DNA of 64,000 nucleotides from contig NZ_WPNZ01000006.1 of assembly GCF_009755605.1 (NCBI RefSeq), positions 186,001 to 250,000 on the forward strand, in the 5' to 3' direction. Source of the DNA: Streptomyces typhae (GTDB lineage Bacteria; Actinomycetota; Actinomycetes; Streptomycetales; Streptomycetaceae). Made by a program: the position numbers and the translations under genes. The stretch's first letter is position 1. Every line of letters begins with the position of its first letter. This document shows, in pieces, positions 35,041-44,400 of this stretch. Below the pieces are notes generated by a model. That model made no database searches. It saw only the letters and a list, made by a program, of their open reading frames with translations, and had not been told where the DNA came from.

Positions 35041-36417
35041 GTGCAGGTCGCCGTCGTGGGTTCGGGCCCGAGCGGGGTCTACACCGCACAGAGCCTTCTC
35101 CAGCAGGACGCCGTGCCGGGGCTGCGGGTCGATGTGCTCGACCGGCTGCCGTGCCCCTACGGCCTGGTGCGGTACGGCGTCGCCCCGGACCACGAGAAGA
35201 TCAAATCCCTCCAGAACAATCTGCGCGCGGTCCTTGAGCACGAGCGCGTCCGGTTCTTCGGCGGGGTCGAGATCGGCCCCCGTGCCCTGTCGCCGGGGCG
35301 GCTGCTCGGCATGTACCACGCGGTGGTGTACTGCGTGGGCGCCGCGACCGACCGGCGCCTCGGGGTGCCCGGCGAGGATCTGCCGGGGAGCTGGTCCGCC
35401 ACCGAGTTCGTGTCCTGGTACAGCGCCCACCCCGATGTCCCCGTCCACGGCGCGGGGCCGCCCGACCGGTTCGTGCGCGGGGTGGAGTCGGCGGTGGTCA
35501 TCGGCGTCGGGAACGTCGCGGTGGACGTCGCCCGGATGCTGGCCCGCGGTGCCGCCGAACTCCTGCCGACCGACATTCCGCACGAGGCGCTCGACGTGCT
35601 CGCCCGCAGCCGGGTGCGGGAGGTGCACATGGTGGGCCGGCGCGGCCCCTCGCAGGCGCGGTTCACCACCAAGGAACTGCGGGAGCTGGGCTCGCTCCCG
35701 GACACCGAGATCCTGGTCGACCCGGCCGAGCTCGCCCTCGACCCCGCCTACCTCGACCCCTCGGGCCTGCCCGCGGCCGGGCGCCGCAACGTGGAGGTCC
35801 TGCGCGGCTGGGCGGGCAGGCCCGAGCGCGGCCTCGCGCGGCGCATCCGGCTGCGGTTCTTCCTGCGGCCGGTGGCCGTGCTCGACGCGGTGGGCCGGGC
35901 GGGCGGGGTGCGCTTCGAGCGGACGCTGCCCGCCGGATCGGGCTCGGTGACCGGCTCCGGGACGTACGAGGACATCCGCGGCCAGCTCGTCCTCAGGTCC
36001 GTCGGCTACCGCGGGGTGCCCCTGGACGGGCTGCCCTTCGACGGCGGCACGGGCACGGTGCCGCACGCGGCGGGCCGGGTCCTTCGCGAGGGCGCCGTCT
36101 CGCCCGGCGAGTACGTGGCGGGCTGGATCAAGCGCGGCCCGACCGGCGTCATCGGCACCAACCGTCCCTGTGCCAAGGAGACGGCCCTGTCCTTGCTCGC
36201 CGACGCCCCCGCCCTCGCCCTGCGGGACGTGCCCGGCGATCCGCTCACCGCGCTGCGGGCCGCCGGAACGCAGCCGGTCGAGTGGCCGGGGTGGCTGGCG
36301 ATCGAACGGGCCGAGGCGGATCTCGGGCGGTCCCTCGGGCGCGGCCCGGTGAAGATCCCGGACTGGCCGGGGCTCCTGTCGGCGGCGCGGGGCGGGGCGT
36401 ACGGCACGGCGGAGTGA
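35041..36417 (+). CDS. FAD-dependent ferredoxin-NADP reductase-like oxidoreductase
   Basis: This 458-aa protein belongs to the adrenodoxin reductase/FprA family. An FAD Rossmann motif is at the N-terminus (VAVVGSGPSGVYTAQSLL), followed by CPYGLVRYGVAPDHEKIKS. An NADP-binding segment (VVIGVGNVAVDVARML) lies near residue 155, and the conserved C-terminal GWIKRGPTGVIGTNR is present. It would pass electrons from NADPH to ferredoxin or a P450 partner. The nearby P450 is degraded, so a local pairing is uncertain. GTG 35041 follows GGAAGGAGTGCC. Confidence 0.88.
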   Translation: MQVAVVGSGPSGVYTAQSLLQQDAVPGLRVDVLDRLPCPYGLVRYGVAPDHEKIKSLQNNLRAVLEHERVRFFGGVEIGPRALSPGRLLGMYHAVVYCVGAATDRRLGVPGEDLPGSWSATEFVSWYSAHPDVPVHGAGPPDRFVRGVESAVVIGVGNVAVDVARMLARGAAELLPTDIPHEALDVLARSRVREVHMVGRRGPSQARFTTKELRELGSLPDTEILVDPAELALDPAYLDPSGLPAAGRRNVEVLRGWAGRPERGLARRIRLRFFLRPVAVLDAVGRAGGVRFERTLPAGSGSVTGSGTYEDIRGQLVLRSVGYRGVPLDGLPFDGGTGTVPHAAGRVLREGAVSPGEYVAGWIKRGPTGVIGTNRPCAKETALSLLADAPALALRDVPGDPLTALRAAGTQPVEWPGWLAIERAEADLGRSLGRGPVKIPDWPGLLSAARGGAYGTAE

Positions 36418-36450
36418 CGGACCGGCGGGTGAGGACGTGGAGGAACTCCC

Positions 36451-37701
36451 TCACATCGCCCGCAACTCCCCCCGTGTCAGGGCGTATCCGAAGGCGCCGA
36501 GCATGGAGAGCCCGGTGGCGACGAAGACGACCCGGCTCCCGCAGGCGTCGACCACGGCGCCCACCGCGACCACCGACAGCGGGAAGACAGCGAGGCCGCA
36601 GAAGGTGAGCGCTGCCATGACCCGGGCGAGCAGCGCGGGCGGGGTGTTCTGCTGGAGCCCGGTGATGATCAGGACGTTGAGAACCGTACTGGCGCCCCCC
36701 GCGACGCACAGCATCAGCACCGCGCCCCACAGCCCGGTGAACGGCACCAGGCCGACGGCCACCCCCATGAGCATGCCGCAGAGCACGGCCGGGCGACCGC
36801 GGGAGCGCGGGTCGCCGAGGCCCGCGGAGACCAGCCCGCCCAGCAACGCGCCGCCGGTGAACGCGGCGAGCAGGCCGCCGAGGCCGACTGCGCCGGTGCC
36901 GAGGTCGTGCGTGGCGAGGGACGGCAGCGCCACCCGTGTCATGCCGCCCATGGTGAGGTTCGCGGCCAAGGTGACCATGAGCACGATACGCAGCAGCCGG
37001 GACTCGCGGAGGAGCCCGGTGAGGTTCCGCGGGACGCGGGCGCGTTCGGCGACGTCCTTCGCCGGGACGACGCAGGGCCCTCGGCCGATCATCAGCAGGG
37101 CGACCGCCGAGGCGGCGAAGGTCAGTGCGTCGACGGTGAACGCCACGGCCGGACTCAGCCAGGCGACCGTGAGGCCGGCCACACCCGGGCCGATCAGGCC
37201 TGCGGCGAAGTTGACCGTCTGGTTGAGGGAGTTGCCCGCGTGCAGCTCCTCCTGGGGCAGGAGGCTCGGTGTGACGGCCCAGGCGGCGGGCAGGAACAGA
37301 CCCGCGCCCACGCCGACCAGACCGGTGAGGACACCGATCAGGTGGAAGCTCTCGATCCGGCAGGCGGCCACCACGGCCAGGGCCCCGGTGGCGAGGAGGC
37401 GGCCGATGTCGGCGGCCAGCATCACCCGCCAGGCGCCGAAGCGGTCGGCGAGCACCCCGCCGAGGGGGGTGGCAGCGAGCCGGCACGCCCCGTACGAGGC
37501 GACCACCAGGCCGAGTACACGGGCGTCGCCCGCGTGCGAGTGGACAAGCAGCGGGAGCGCGACGATCTGGAAGGCGTTGCCGAACTCCGAGGTCCCCTGC
37601 CCGACGATCAGCAGCCGGTAGCCGCGGAAGCGCAGCGGGAGCAGGCTGATCCGGAGCCGGCAGCGGCCCCGCGGCCGGGAGGTCCTGGTGTGGTCAGCCA
37701 T
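36451..37701 (-). CDS. MFS exporter, last gene of the decayed RiPP-like cluster
   Basis: This 416-aa major-facilitator protein has ~12 hydrophobic helices and the loop 2-3 motif GGVLADRFGAWRVMLAADI. It resembles the MFS_3/EntS group that exports siderophores and other natural products. Its ATG overlaps the stop of the truncated P450 (ATGGCTGA, 8 bp), so it was the distal gene of that operon. The frame is complete, with no lesion seen, unlike the genes upstream. It was probably the product exporter and self-resistance gene. Confidence 0.85.
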   Translation of the reverse strand: MADHTRTSRPRGRCRLRISLLPLRFRGYRLLIVGQGTSEFGNAFQIVALPLLVHSHAGDARVLGLVVASYGACRLAATPLGGVLADRFGAWRVMLAADIGRLLATGALAVVAACRIESFHLIGVLTGLVGVGAGLFLPAAWAVTPSLLPQEELHAGNSLNQTVNFAAGLIGPGVAGLTVAWLSPAVAFTVDALTFAASAVALLMIGRGPCVVPAKDVAERARVPRNLTGLLRESRLLRIVLMVTLAANLTMGGMTRVALPSLATHDLGTGAVGLGGLLAAFTGGALLGGLVSAGLGDPRSRGRPAVLCGMLMGVAVGLVPFTGLWGAVLMLCVAGGASTVLNVLIITGLQQNTPPALLARVMAALTFCGLAVFPLSVVAVGAVVDACGSRVVFVATGLSMLGAFGYALTRGELRAM

Positions 37702-38430
37702 GCACCGACACCGGCAGCGACTCCAGGCCCCGCAGCATGATGGTGTTCCGCCAGGGCAGGGTCTTCTCGTCGGCGGCCGGCTCGATGTGCGGGAAGCGGT
37801 CGAGCAGTCCGCAGAGGGCGACCTCGCTCTCCAGCTTGCCGAGGAACGCGCCCAGGCACCGGTGCGGTCCCTGGCCGAACGCCAGATGGCCGGGGTCGTT
37901 CCGCTCCAGGATCAGCCGGTCGGGCTCGGGGAAGCGGTCCGGGTCGCGGTTGGCCGCGCCGAGGGACACCAGAACCAGCTCGTCCGCCGGGATCTCCACG
38001 CCGTCGACGGTCACCGGCTCCTTGGTGAACCGCAAGGTGGCCATGCTCACCGGTGACTCGTAGCGCAGGAACTCGTCCACGGCCATGGGCATCGCCTCCG
38101 GGTGGGCGCGCAGCCAGGCGAGCTGGTCGGGGTGGTGCAGCAGGGCGAGAGTCGCGGTGCCGAGCAGGTTGACGGTGGTCTCGTGTCCGCCGATCAGGAG
38201 CAGGAAGACCATGGAGAAGACCTCCTGCCCGGTGAGCTCCCTCCGGTCGCAGGCGCGCACCAGTTCGGTGAGGATGTCGTCCTTCGGTGCGGCCCTGCGG
38301 GCCGCCATCAGCTCCCGCAGATAGTCGTTCATCTCCGTCGTCGCCTCCTCGAAGGAGGTGTCGCCGCCGTGGGTGAGGATCGCCGTCGACCACGCGCGGT
38401 GGGAGTGCCGGTCCTCCGGGGGGAAGCCGA
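37694..38430 (-). pseudogene. Cytochrome P450, N-terminal part deleted
   Basis: About 245 C-terminal codons of a P450 remain in frame. Upstream codons read RFGFPPEDRHSHRAWSTAI, then the I-helix oxygen-binding motif (LLLIGGHETTVNLLG), the ExxR pair (DEFLRYESPV) and the heme-ligand loop (LAFGQGPHRCLGAFLG). Bacterial P450s are ~400 residues, so the first ~150 are missing. Upstream of ~38430 the sequence switches in another frame to a radical-SAM gene, indicating a deletion joint. An internal ATG at 38332 could yield a 212-residue fragment, unlikely to be active. Confidence 0.8.
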
Positions 38431-38647
38431 ATCGCCCGCCCCTTGGAAGTACGACTTCTCGGAGAAGTAGGTGTAGGCGTCCAGGCCGAACCCGGCCCGC
38501 TCCGCCGCCCAGTCGGCGAAGTCCAGGTTGGCGTAGCGCACCTCGACGTCATGGCCGCGCTCGGCGGCGGCGGTGTGCAGGATGCCGAGCGCGAGTGACG
38601 GCATGTCGAGCGCCCCCCCACGGCATTTGCACCAGAACGATACGCAT
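38431..38647 (-). pseudogene. Radical-SAM RiPP maturase, N-terminal remnant with frameshift
   Basis: ATG 38647 (GGAAGTG upstream) reads MRIVLVQMPWG. A run of seven G (38613-38619, C on the plus strand) then shifts the frame; removing one base restores ALDMPSLALGILHTAAAERG and HDVEVRYANLDFADW. The segment ends ...TYFSEKSYFQGAGD. This is the typical B12-binding-domain start of the 'RiPP maturation radical SAM protein 1' group. The radical-SAM CxxxCxxC domain is lost at the joint with the P450 (~38430). Family assignment is from memory of its N-terminal pattern. Confidence 0.65.
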
Positions 38648-38723
38648 GAGTGGTCACTTCCGTTGTGGGGCTGCCGAACAGCGGCGGGCGTCCGGGGGTG
38701 GCCCGCCTTCCGGTGCCCGGTAC

Positions 38724-38754
38724 TGCTCCGGGACACACGCCAAGCCCCGGAGCA
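38724..38754 (-). terminator. Hairpin between precursor-like gene and radical-SAM remnant
   Basis: TGCTCCGGG (38724-38732) and CCCGGAGCA (38746-38754) form a perfect 9-bp stem with a 13-base loop. It sits 8 bases past the inferred precursor stop and 77 bases before the maturase start, where RiPP operons often have an attenuating hairpin that keeps precursor mRNA in excess. Confidence 0.6.
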
Positions 38755-38761
38755 GCAGGGC

Positions 38762-38907
38762 TCACTTCTCCTCGGCGGCCTTCGGCCGAGCCTGGGACGG
38801 CTTGACCGGGCGGCCTTCGTGATGTTGATCGTGAACGCGGTGACCACCGCGCCACGGTCGCGCTCCGGGGTGCTGATCGGGTCGTTCTGAACGCTGCGTC
38901 GCCTCAT
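38762..38907 (-). pseudogene. Small RiPP-precursor-like gene, frameshifted
   Basis: ATG 38907 follows one of the best ribosome-binding sites in the window (AAGGAGGTGAG) and overlaps the stop of the S9 peptidase gene (ATGA). It encodes MRRRSVQNDPISTPERD then GAVVTAFTINITKAA. The frame then loses coding character (AGG, CGA and TCA codons), while the +2 frame reads VKPSQARPKAAEEK and stops at TGA 38762-38764. One extra base near 38811 would give an intact ~48-residue peptide. Its size, position and hairpin suit a precursor peptide. No known core motif is recognised. Confidence 0.5.
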
Positions 38908-40747
38908 CGTTCCTCACCTCCTTCCCGGGACTCGTCGGGCACCCGGCCGTGGGACACGGCCGGGCGGTCGGGAGGGGGAGCCGGCTGCCAAGCGCTCTCG
39001 AGGAACCGGAGCATGGTGGTGAGCACCAGTGCGTGGTCCGCGCTGCGGCGGCCCCGGTGGCCGCCGTCGACCCAGACCACCTCGTGTCGCACCGCCAGGC
39101 TCCGGAGTTCCCCGGCGTACCGCTCCACCTGTTCCGGAGGGCAGCGGTCGTCGGTGGGCGACGCGACGAGCAGCACCGGGGCCCGTACCCGTGCCACGTA
39201 CGTCAGCGGGCAGGCGGCGCGGTACCGCTCGGGGACCTCGTCCGGGCCGCCGCCGAAGAGCTCCCGGTCGACGGCGCGCAGGGCGGGGGTCGTCGCGTGG
39301 TGGGCCGCCACGTAGTCGGCGATCGGATGGGCCGCCATGCCCAGCGACCACAGCTCCGGCTGTGCGCCGAGGCGAGCAGAGCCAGATAGCCGCCCCAGGA
39401 GAAACCGCACAGGCCGGTGCGGTCCGCGTCCGCCACACCCTCGACGACGAGCGCGGCGCGCACCGCGGCCAGGTCCTCGATCTGTGCCAGGCCGACCCGG
39501 TTGCCCCAGTCGTGCTGCCAGCGTGCCCCGTAGCCGGTGGAGCCCCGGTAGTTGGTGCGGACCACCGCGCAGCCGGCACGGATGAGCAGGTCGATCCGCG
39601 GGTCGTGACTGTCGCGGTCGTGGGCCGCGGGGCCGCCGTGCACCAGGAACAGCGTGGGCCACGGGCCGGTGCCGGGGGGTGTGGTGACGAAGCTGTGGAT
39701 GCGCCCGTACCGCCTGGGTGTCCACCACTCGGTGCGGCGCGGGCCGTTCGGAGGGGTGACTGCCGGTCCCGCCGCCGTGCCGGACGCGCCGGGCCTGAGG
39801 AGCAGGGTGCGAGGCGGCACCGACTCGCTGCTCCATACGCAGTGCAGGGTGCCGTCCGGCGCAGGCGACAGGTCGTGGAAGCTGCCGCCGGGCACGGGGA
39901 CGTCCGTGACCCGGGCGCGGCCGGGCTCCGCCACGACGAGGCGGCTGCGCCCGGCGTGCTCGTGCTGGATGAGGACGCCCCGGCCGGTGCCGTGCCAGCG
40001 GGCGGAGATCTCCGAGCCGAACGACAAGCCGGCCAGGGGGCGGGGGCGAGGGTCCCTGGCGGGGCGCCAGGTCGCCACGGTGTACTCGTCGGCGCGTTCG
40101 ACCACCAGGAGGAGCTCGGGCTCGCCGTAGGGGTCCGGCTGGAACTCCATGGGCCAGAGCCTCTCCTTCGGCCCGCCGGGCAGCCGGAGGGCTCCGGCAC
40201 CCGCGGACGGCCACAGGACGACCGCGTCGGCTCCGCCGGGCTCCCCGGCCAGGGCGAGCAGCCGGCCGTCCGGGGTCATGTCGACCAAGCTCAGGAAACC
40301 GGGGGCGCGGCCCACCAGGCGCCCCGGGCCGCCCGGTGCTCCCACGTAGCATCGCGACGTGCCCCGGACGCCCACGCCGATCGCCGCCAGCGAGCCGGTG
40401 CGGTCGAAGGCGACCCCGTAGGCGCGGCCGCGTGGCACACCCCTGAGCGCCGAGGGCGCCGGTCCCGCGGTGAACGGCTGCCGGCGCCAGAGGCCCTCGC
40501 CCGTCCCGTCGGTGTCGAACCACCAGATGTGGCTGCCGTCCGGCTCGATCTCGCTCATGTCCACGCCGTCGGGCCGGGTCGTCAGGACCCGCCGCCGGTC
40601 CGCGACCATGTCCCAGGCGACCACCTGCAGCCGGCCGTCGACACGCTGCGTCTCGACCGCGCGGCCGGGGTGCAGCGTGGCGAAACCGGGCGCCTGGACA
40701 GCGTTCGACACAAACTCTTCCCCCGTCGGCGCACCGGAATTCATCAT
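38904..40747 (-). pseudogene. S9 (prolyl oligopeptidase-type) peptidase, frameshifted
   Basis: The first ~460 codons encode a beta-propeller followed by an alpha/beta-hydrolase start: TLFLVHGGPAAHDRD, NYRGSTGYG and the nucleophile elbow CGFSWGGYLALLA. At ~39371-39373 the frame shifts. One lost C in 'gccctcggc' explains it, and the other frame continues LGAQPELWSLGMAAHPIADY to the catalytic Asp (ASPTDDRCPPEQ) and His (WVDGGHRGR) regions, ending at 38904. The gene heads the RiPP-like operon and may have been its leader peptidase. ATG 40747 is the assumed start; a second ATG is adjacent. Confidence 0.75.
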
Positions 40748-41406
40748 TTACCATTCACCGGGTGTGGCGATGGCCGCGAGTCGGCCGAGGGCTTATGCCG
40801 CCGCGCCATAAATGCCGCTTGCCATGCCACATCGCCGCACGAGATGCGACCGTTCCGCTCGCGCCTCTGCTCTCATCAAAAATAGACCAGGCGCTATTTT
40901 ATGGCGGCACATCGACCAACAGAATGCTTGACGAACGATTGGCCAAAAGGACGGGGACACCCGTAATACCCTGCCCTCGTTCCGCTCGGGCAGCGGGTCG
41001 CCGATACCGGCCTCCCCCAGGACCGGCCCGACGCTGGCAGGCGTCACCGACGGCCGTGGCCTGCGGAGATCCCCGCACAGTTCCATATCCGAAAAGAGAG
41101 GGACTGATTCTGCCACCGCGTGGCTGAATCCTGACGCTGTCGAGAACCTTTCCCGAAGGGGTGATGGTGACTCTGGGCGGCGCGGTGTGGTGGTTGGCGC
41201 TATTCGGGCGGGGGTGGAGGTCCGGTGCGGATGGTGGGGCCGATGGGTGTCGCATTGCTATTACTGTTCGGGGAAGAAGGCTTGAGAGGCTGCGGAGTTT
41301 CACTCAGGCTGGTCGTCGCCACATTGGCCACGCAACCCCAGCCGCTGCGTCTGGCCCGGCGCCCGGCCCGCACCGGGCCCACACCCCCGGCCCGAACCCC
41401 CGGGCG
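40748..41406. other. 659-bp gene-free, AT-richer region upstream of the RiPP-like operon
   Basis: No supported gene lies here. The part next to the S9 gene (40748-40990) is clearly less GC-rich than its surroundings. It holds a perfect 7-bp palindrome, AAAATAG (40879-40885) and CTATTTT (40894-40900), overlapping a TAAAAT that could be a -10 element for the minus-strand operon. Near the amidohydrolase end, GGCCCG-cac-CGGGCC (41365-41379) is a weak hairpin. A 134-codon minus-strand frame (41303-40899) shows no protein-like pattern. Confidence 0.6.
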
Positions 41407-44400
41407 CTACACCCCGGGATCACAGCACCCGTCCCGCCGCATCAGCCTCCCCACCTCCAGCCAGTCGCCGCCCCCGCGCTCGTGCCTCGGTGGGGCCGGG
41501 AACGCCGACACGAGGTCGGCGGTGTCGTAGGGGACGCCGCCGCGCAGCACCGACACCGTGCGGACCAGGGTGGCGAAGTCGGTGAACGGGTCGCCGTCCA
41601 CCACCGTGAGGTCGGCGATCCTGCCGGGCTGCACGGTGCCCAGGTCGTCCGCGAGGCCGAAGAGGCGTGCGGGCAGCACGGTCGCGGTGCGCAGCGCCTC
41701 GACCGGGGAGAGACCGCCGCGGTGCAGGGCGCGCAGGCCGAGGTGCAGGGACAGGCCGACCGGCACCAGGGGCTGGTCCGTGCCGAGTGCGACGAGGCCG
41801 CCCGCGGCGAGGATGCGCCGGTAGACGTCGGTCTCCCGGCGCAGCGTGGCCAGTTGGTCCGGGGTCGGGGGCTCGCCCGCCCCCTTGCGCACCTGGGCGG
41901 CGTCCCACGGCGGCATCACGGCCGTGACCCGGGGGTCGTCGGCGAGTGCCGGGTCGGCTCCCAGGAGCGGCGAGGACGTGAACGGCGTGGCGATCATCGC
42001 GAAGCGTGCGCCCCGCGCGCTGTAGATCTCCAGGACGTCTTCGTAGGAACGCCCGGACGCGGTCGTGGCGTGTCCGAACTCGGCGCGCTGCGTTGCCTGC
42101 AGATGGGTCGTCAGGTCTTGCCCCGTCTGGATGCCGGGGGACAGGAAGTGGCTGCCCGCGCGCACACCGAGGCGTTCGTGGGCGAACCGGGCCGCTTCCT
42201 CCATCACCCATCCGGGCGCCCGCACATACGTCTTGACGAAGTCCCAGTCGAGCCGCTCGGCCCGCTCCAGGGAGCGGCGCAGACCCGCGCGGGTGCGGTG
42301 CGCGCGGCCCATGCTGTACGCGACGCGGCTGCCGTCGAGGAGCTCGCCGGTGCTCAGCAGGCGGGGCCCGGCGAGCTGCCCGGTGGCGACGGCCTCCCGG
42401 ATGCGGGCCTGCTCGTAGGCGAAGCCGCCGAGGGAGACGGCTGTGGTGATCCCGTACGTGAGCTGGCCCGCGGTCTGGCGGCCGCCGTAGGTGCTCTGCC
42501 AGGGGTGGGTGTGGGTGTCCCACAGCCCCGGCAGGACCGTGCGGCCGGAGGCGTCGATGTGCCGGCGGCCGCCCCTGCGGGCGGCGCGGTGGGGTTCGAC
42601 GGCGGCGACGCGGCCGCCGCGCACGACGATGTCGACGTCCTCCCTGACGGTGTCCCCGGTGCCGTCCCACAGCCGTCCCGCGTGCACGACCGTGTCGGCG
42701 GGCGCGGGCCTGCGCTGGTCGAGGGGGATGCGCACGGTGCGGGCGGAGCCGCCGTCGACGCCGATGAGGCGCAGCCGGGCACCCGACAGGTACAGGAGCG
42801 TCCGGGAGTCGCCCGACCAGGAGGGGTGGTCGGCCGGTTCCGTGGTGAGGGTGCGCAGGTCTCCGCGCGGGGAGCCGTCGGGCGCGACGGGCAGCACGCA
42901 CAGCGCCGACTCGACGACCACGGCCATCCAGCGGCCGTCCGGCGACCAGACGGGTCCGGAGTCGTAGCGGTCGGCGACGGAGGTGTGCGGTGCGACGGCG
43001 TGCAGCCGGGCGGCGCCGGTGGTGGCGTCGACGACGCGGATGAGGTTGTAGCCCTCGCGGAAGCGCAGGTTCAGTCGGTTGCGGTCGCACAGCGCGATGC
43101 GGGTGCCGTCGGGCGACCAGCTCGGCCGTCCGGGCAGCCCGCCGCCGCCCATCGGGTCGGCGAGGACGCGTTCGGTGCCCGCGGCGAGGTCCCGTACGAC
43201 GAGCCGTCCCGTCATGTCCAGACAGGCGAGCCGTTCGCCGTCGGGCGAGACGGCCGGGTGCACGCGGCCGCCCGTCGCGAGCGCGGTCTCCTTGCCGGTG
43301 GCGATGTCGCGGCGGTAGACGCCGAGCAGCCCGTCCCGGTCGTCGGCGTACACCAGGGAACGGCCGTCGCGGGCCCAGCTCGGCCCGAGGAGGTAGCCGG
43401 TGGGCTGCGCGCCGCGCAGTCGCCGCGGGGCCCCGCCGCCGGACGTGTCGGCGAGCCACAGCGTGTTGAGGGCGGCGAAGGCGACCCGGCTGCCGTCCGG
43501 GGACAGGGCGGGCAGGTGGATACCGCGGACCGGCCGCACCCGGCCCTCCGCGAGGCCGAGGTCGTACTCCTTGACCCGGTAGCGGGGCCGGTCGACGGTC
43601 AGCACGCCGGTGAAGGGCAGCTCGGTGCGCCGGCCGGGGTCGTCGGGGCGTACGAGGGTGAAGCGGCCGTCGACCGTGAGCAGCAGCTCGCCGTCCTTCG
43701 TCCAGCGCGGCGGCACCGGCGCGACGTCCCCCGCGACGTCGACGCGTCTGCCGTCGACGACGAGCGTGCAGGACGCCGTCGGCGCGGGGGTGGTCCGCAG
43801 ATAGGCGACGCGGCGGCCGTCGGGGGCCGGGGCGGGCGTCATGACCTGGGCCTTCTCGGTCTCAGTGTGCTCCACCGCGACCGGGCCCGCGCCGTCGGCG
43901 GGGACGGCGGCGACGGTGCGGGCCTCCAGGGCCTGGCCGGTGGCCGTCGTGACCACCTTCGCCCGGACGAACAGGATCCGTCTGCCGTCCGGGGTGAAGG
44001 CCGGGTCGAAGTCCTCCCAGGGGCCGTCCTGCAGCGGCCCTTCCTGGCCGGGCAGTCCCGTCACCCGGGTCTGTTCGCCGGTGCGCAGGTCGAGGACGTG
44101 GATGCGGTAGGGGCTGCCCTGCACCGGGTCGCCGCCGCGTTCGGAGGCGTAGGCGAGGCGGGTGCCGTCGGGCGACCAGGCGGGGCCGCGGTCGTCCCAG
44201 GGGCCTTCGGTGCGCTGCCGTACGTCGGAGCCGTCCGGGCGCATGGTCCAGATGTGGAAGCCGCCGCCCTTGTAGGCGCAGAACGCGACGAGACGGCCGT
44301 CGGGCGCGTACACCGGCCGGTTGGGTTCCAGGCCCGGCTCCGTGAGCGGCTTCGCCGTGCCGCCCTTGCGCCCCGTGGACCACAGGACGTGCTGCACCTC

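Noticed and set aside
38329..38907. A single 192-codon open frame covering precursor-like gene, hairpin and maturase start
   Set aside because: The middle ~60 codons use atypical codons (AGG, CGA, TCA), cross a 9-bp hairpin and an independent start site (ATG 38647 with RBS). It is a chance fusion created by two frameshifts.
40899..41303. 134-codon minus-strand frame in the gap before the RiPP-like operon
   Set aside because: No RBS, no coherent hydrophobic or domain pattern, and atypical composition; treated as non-coding.
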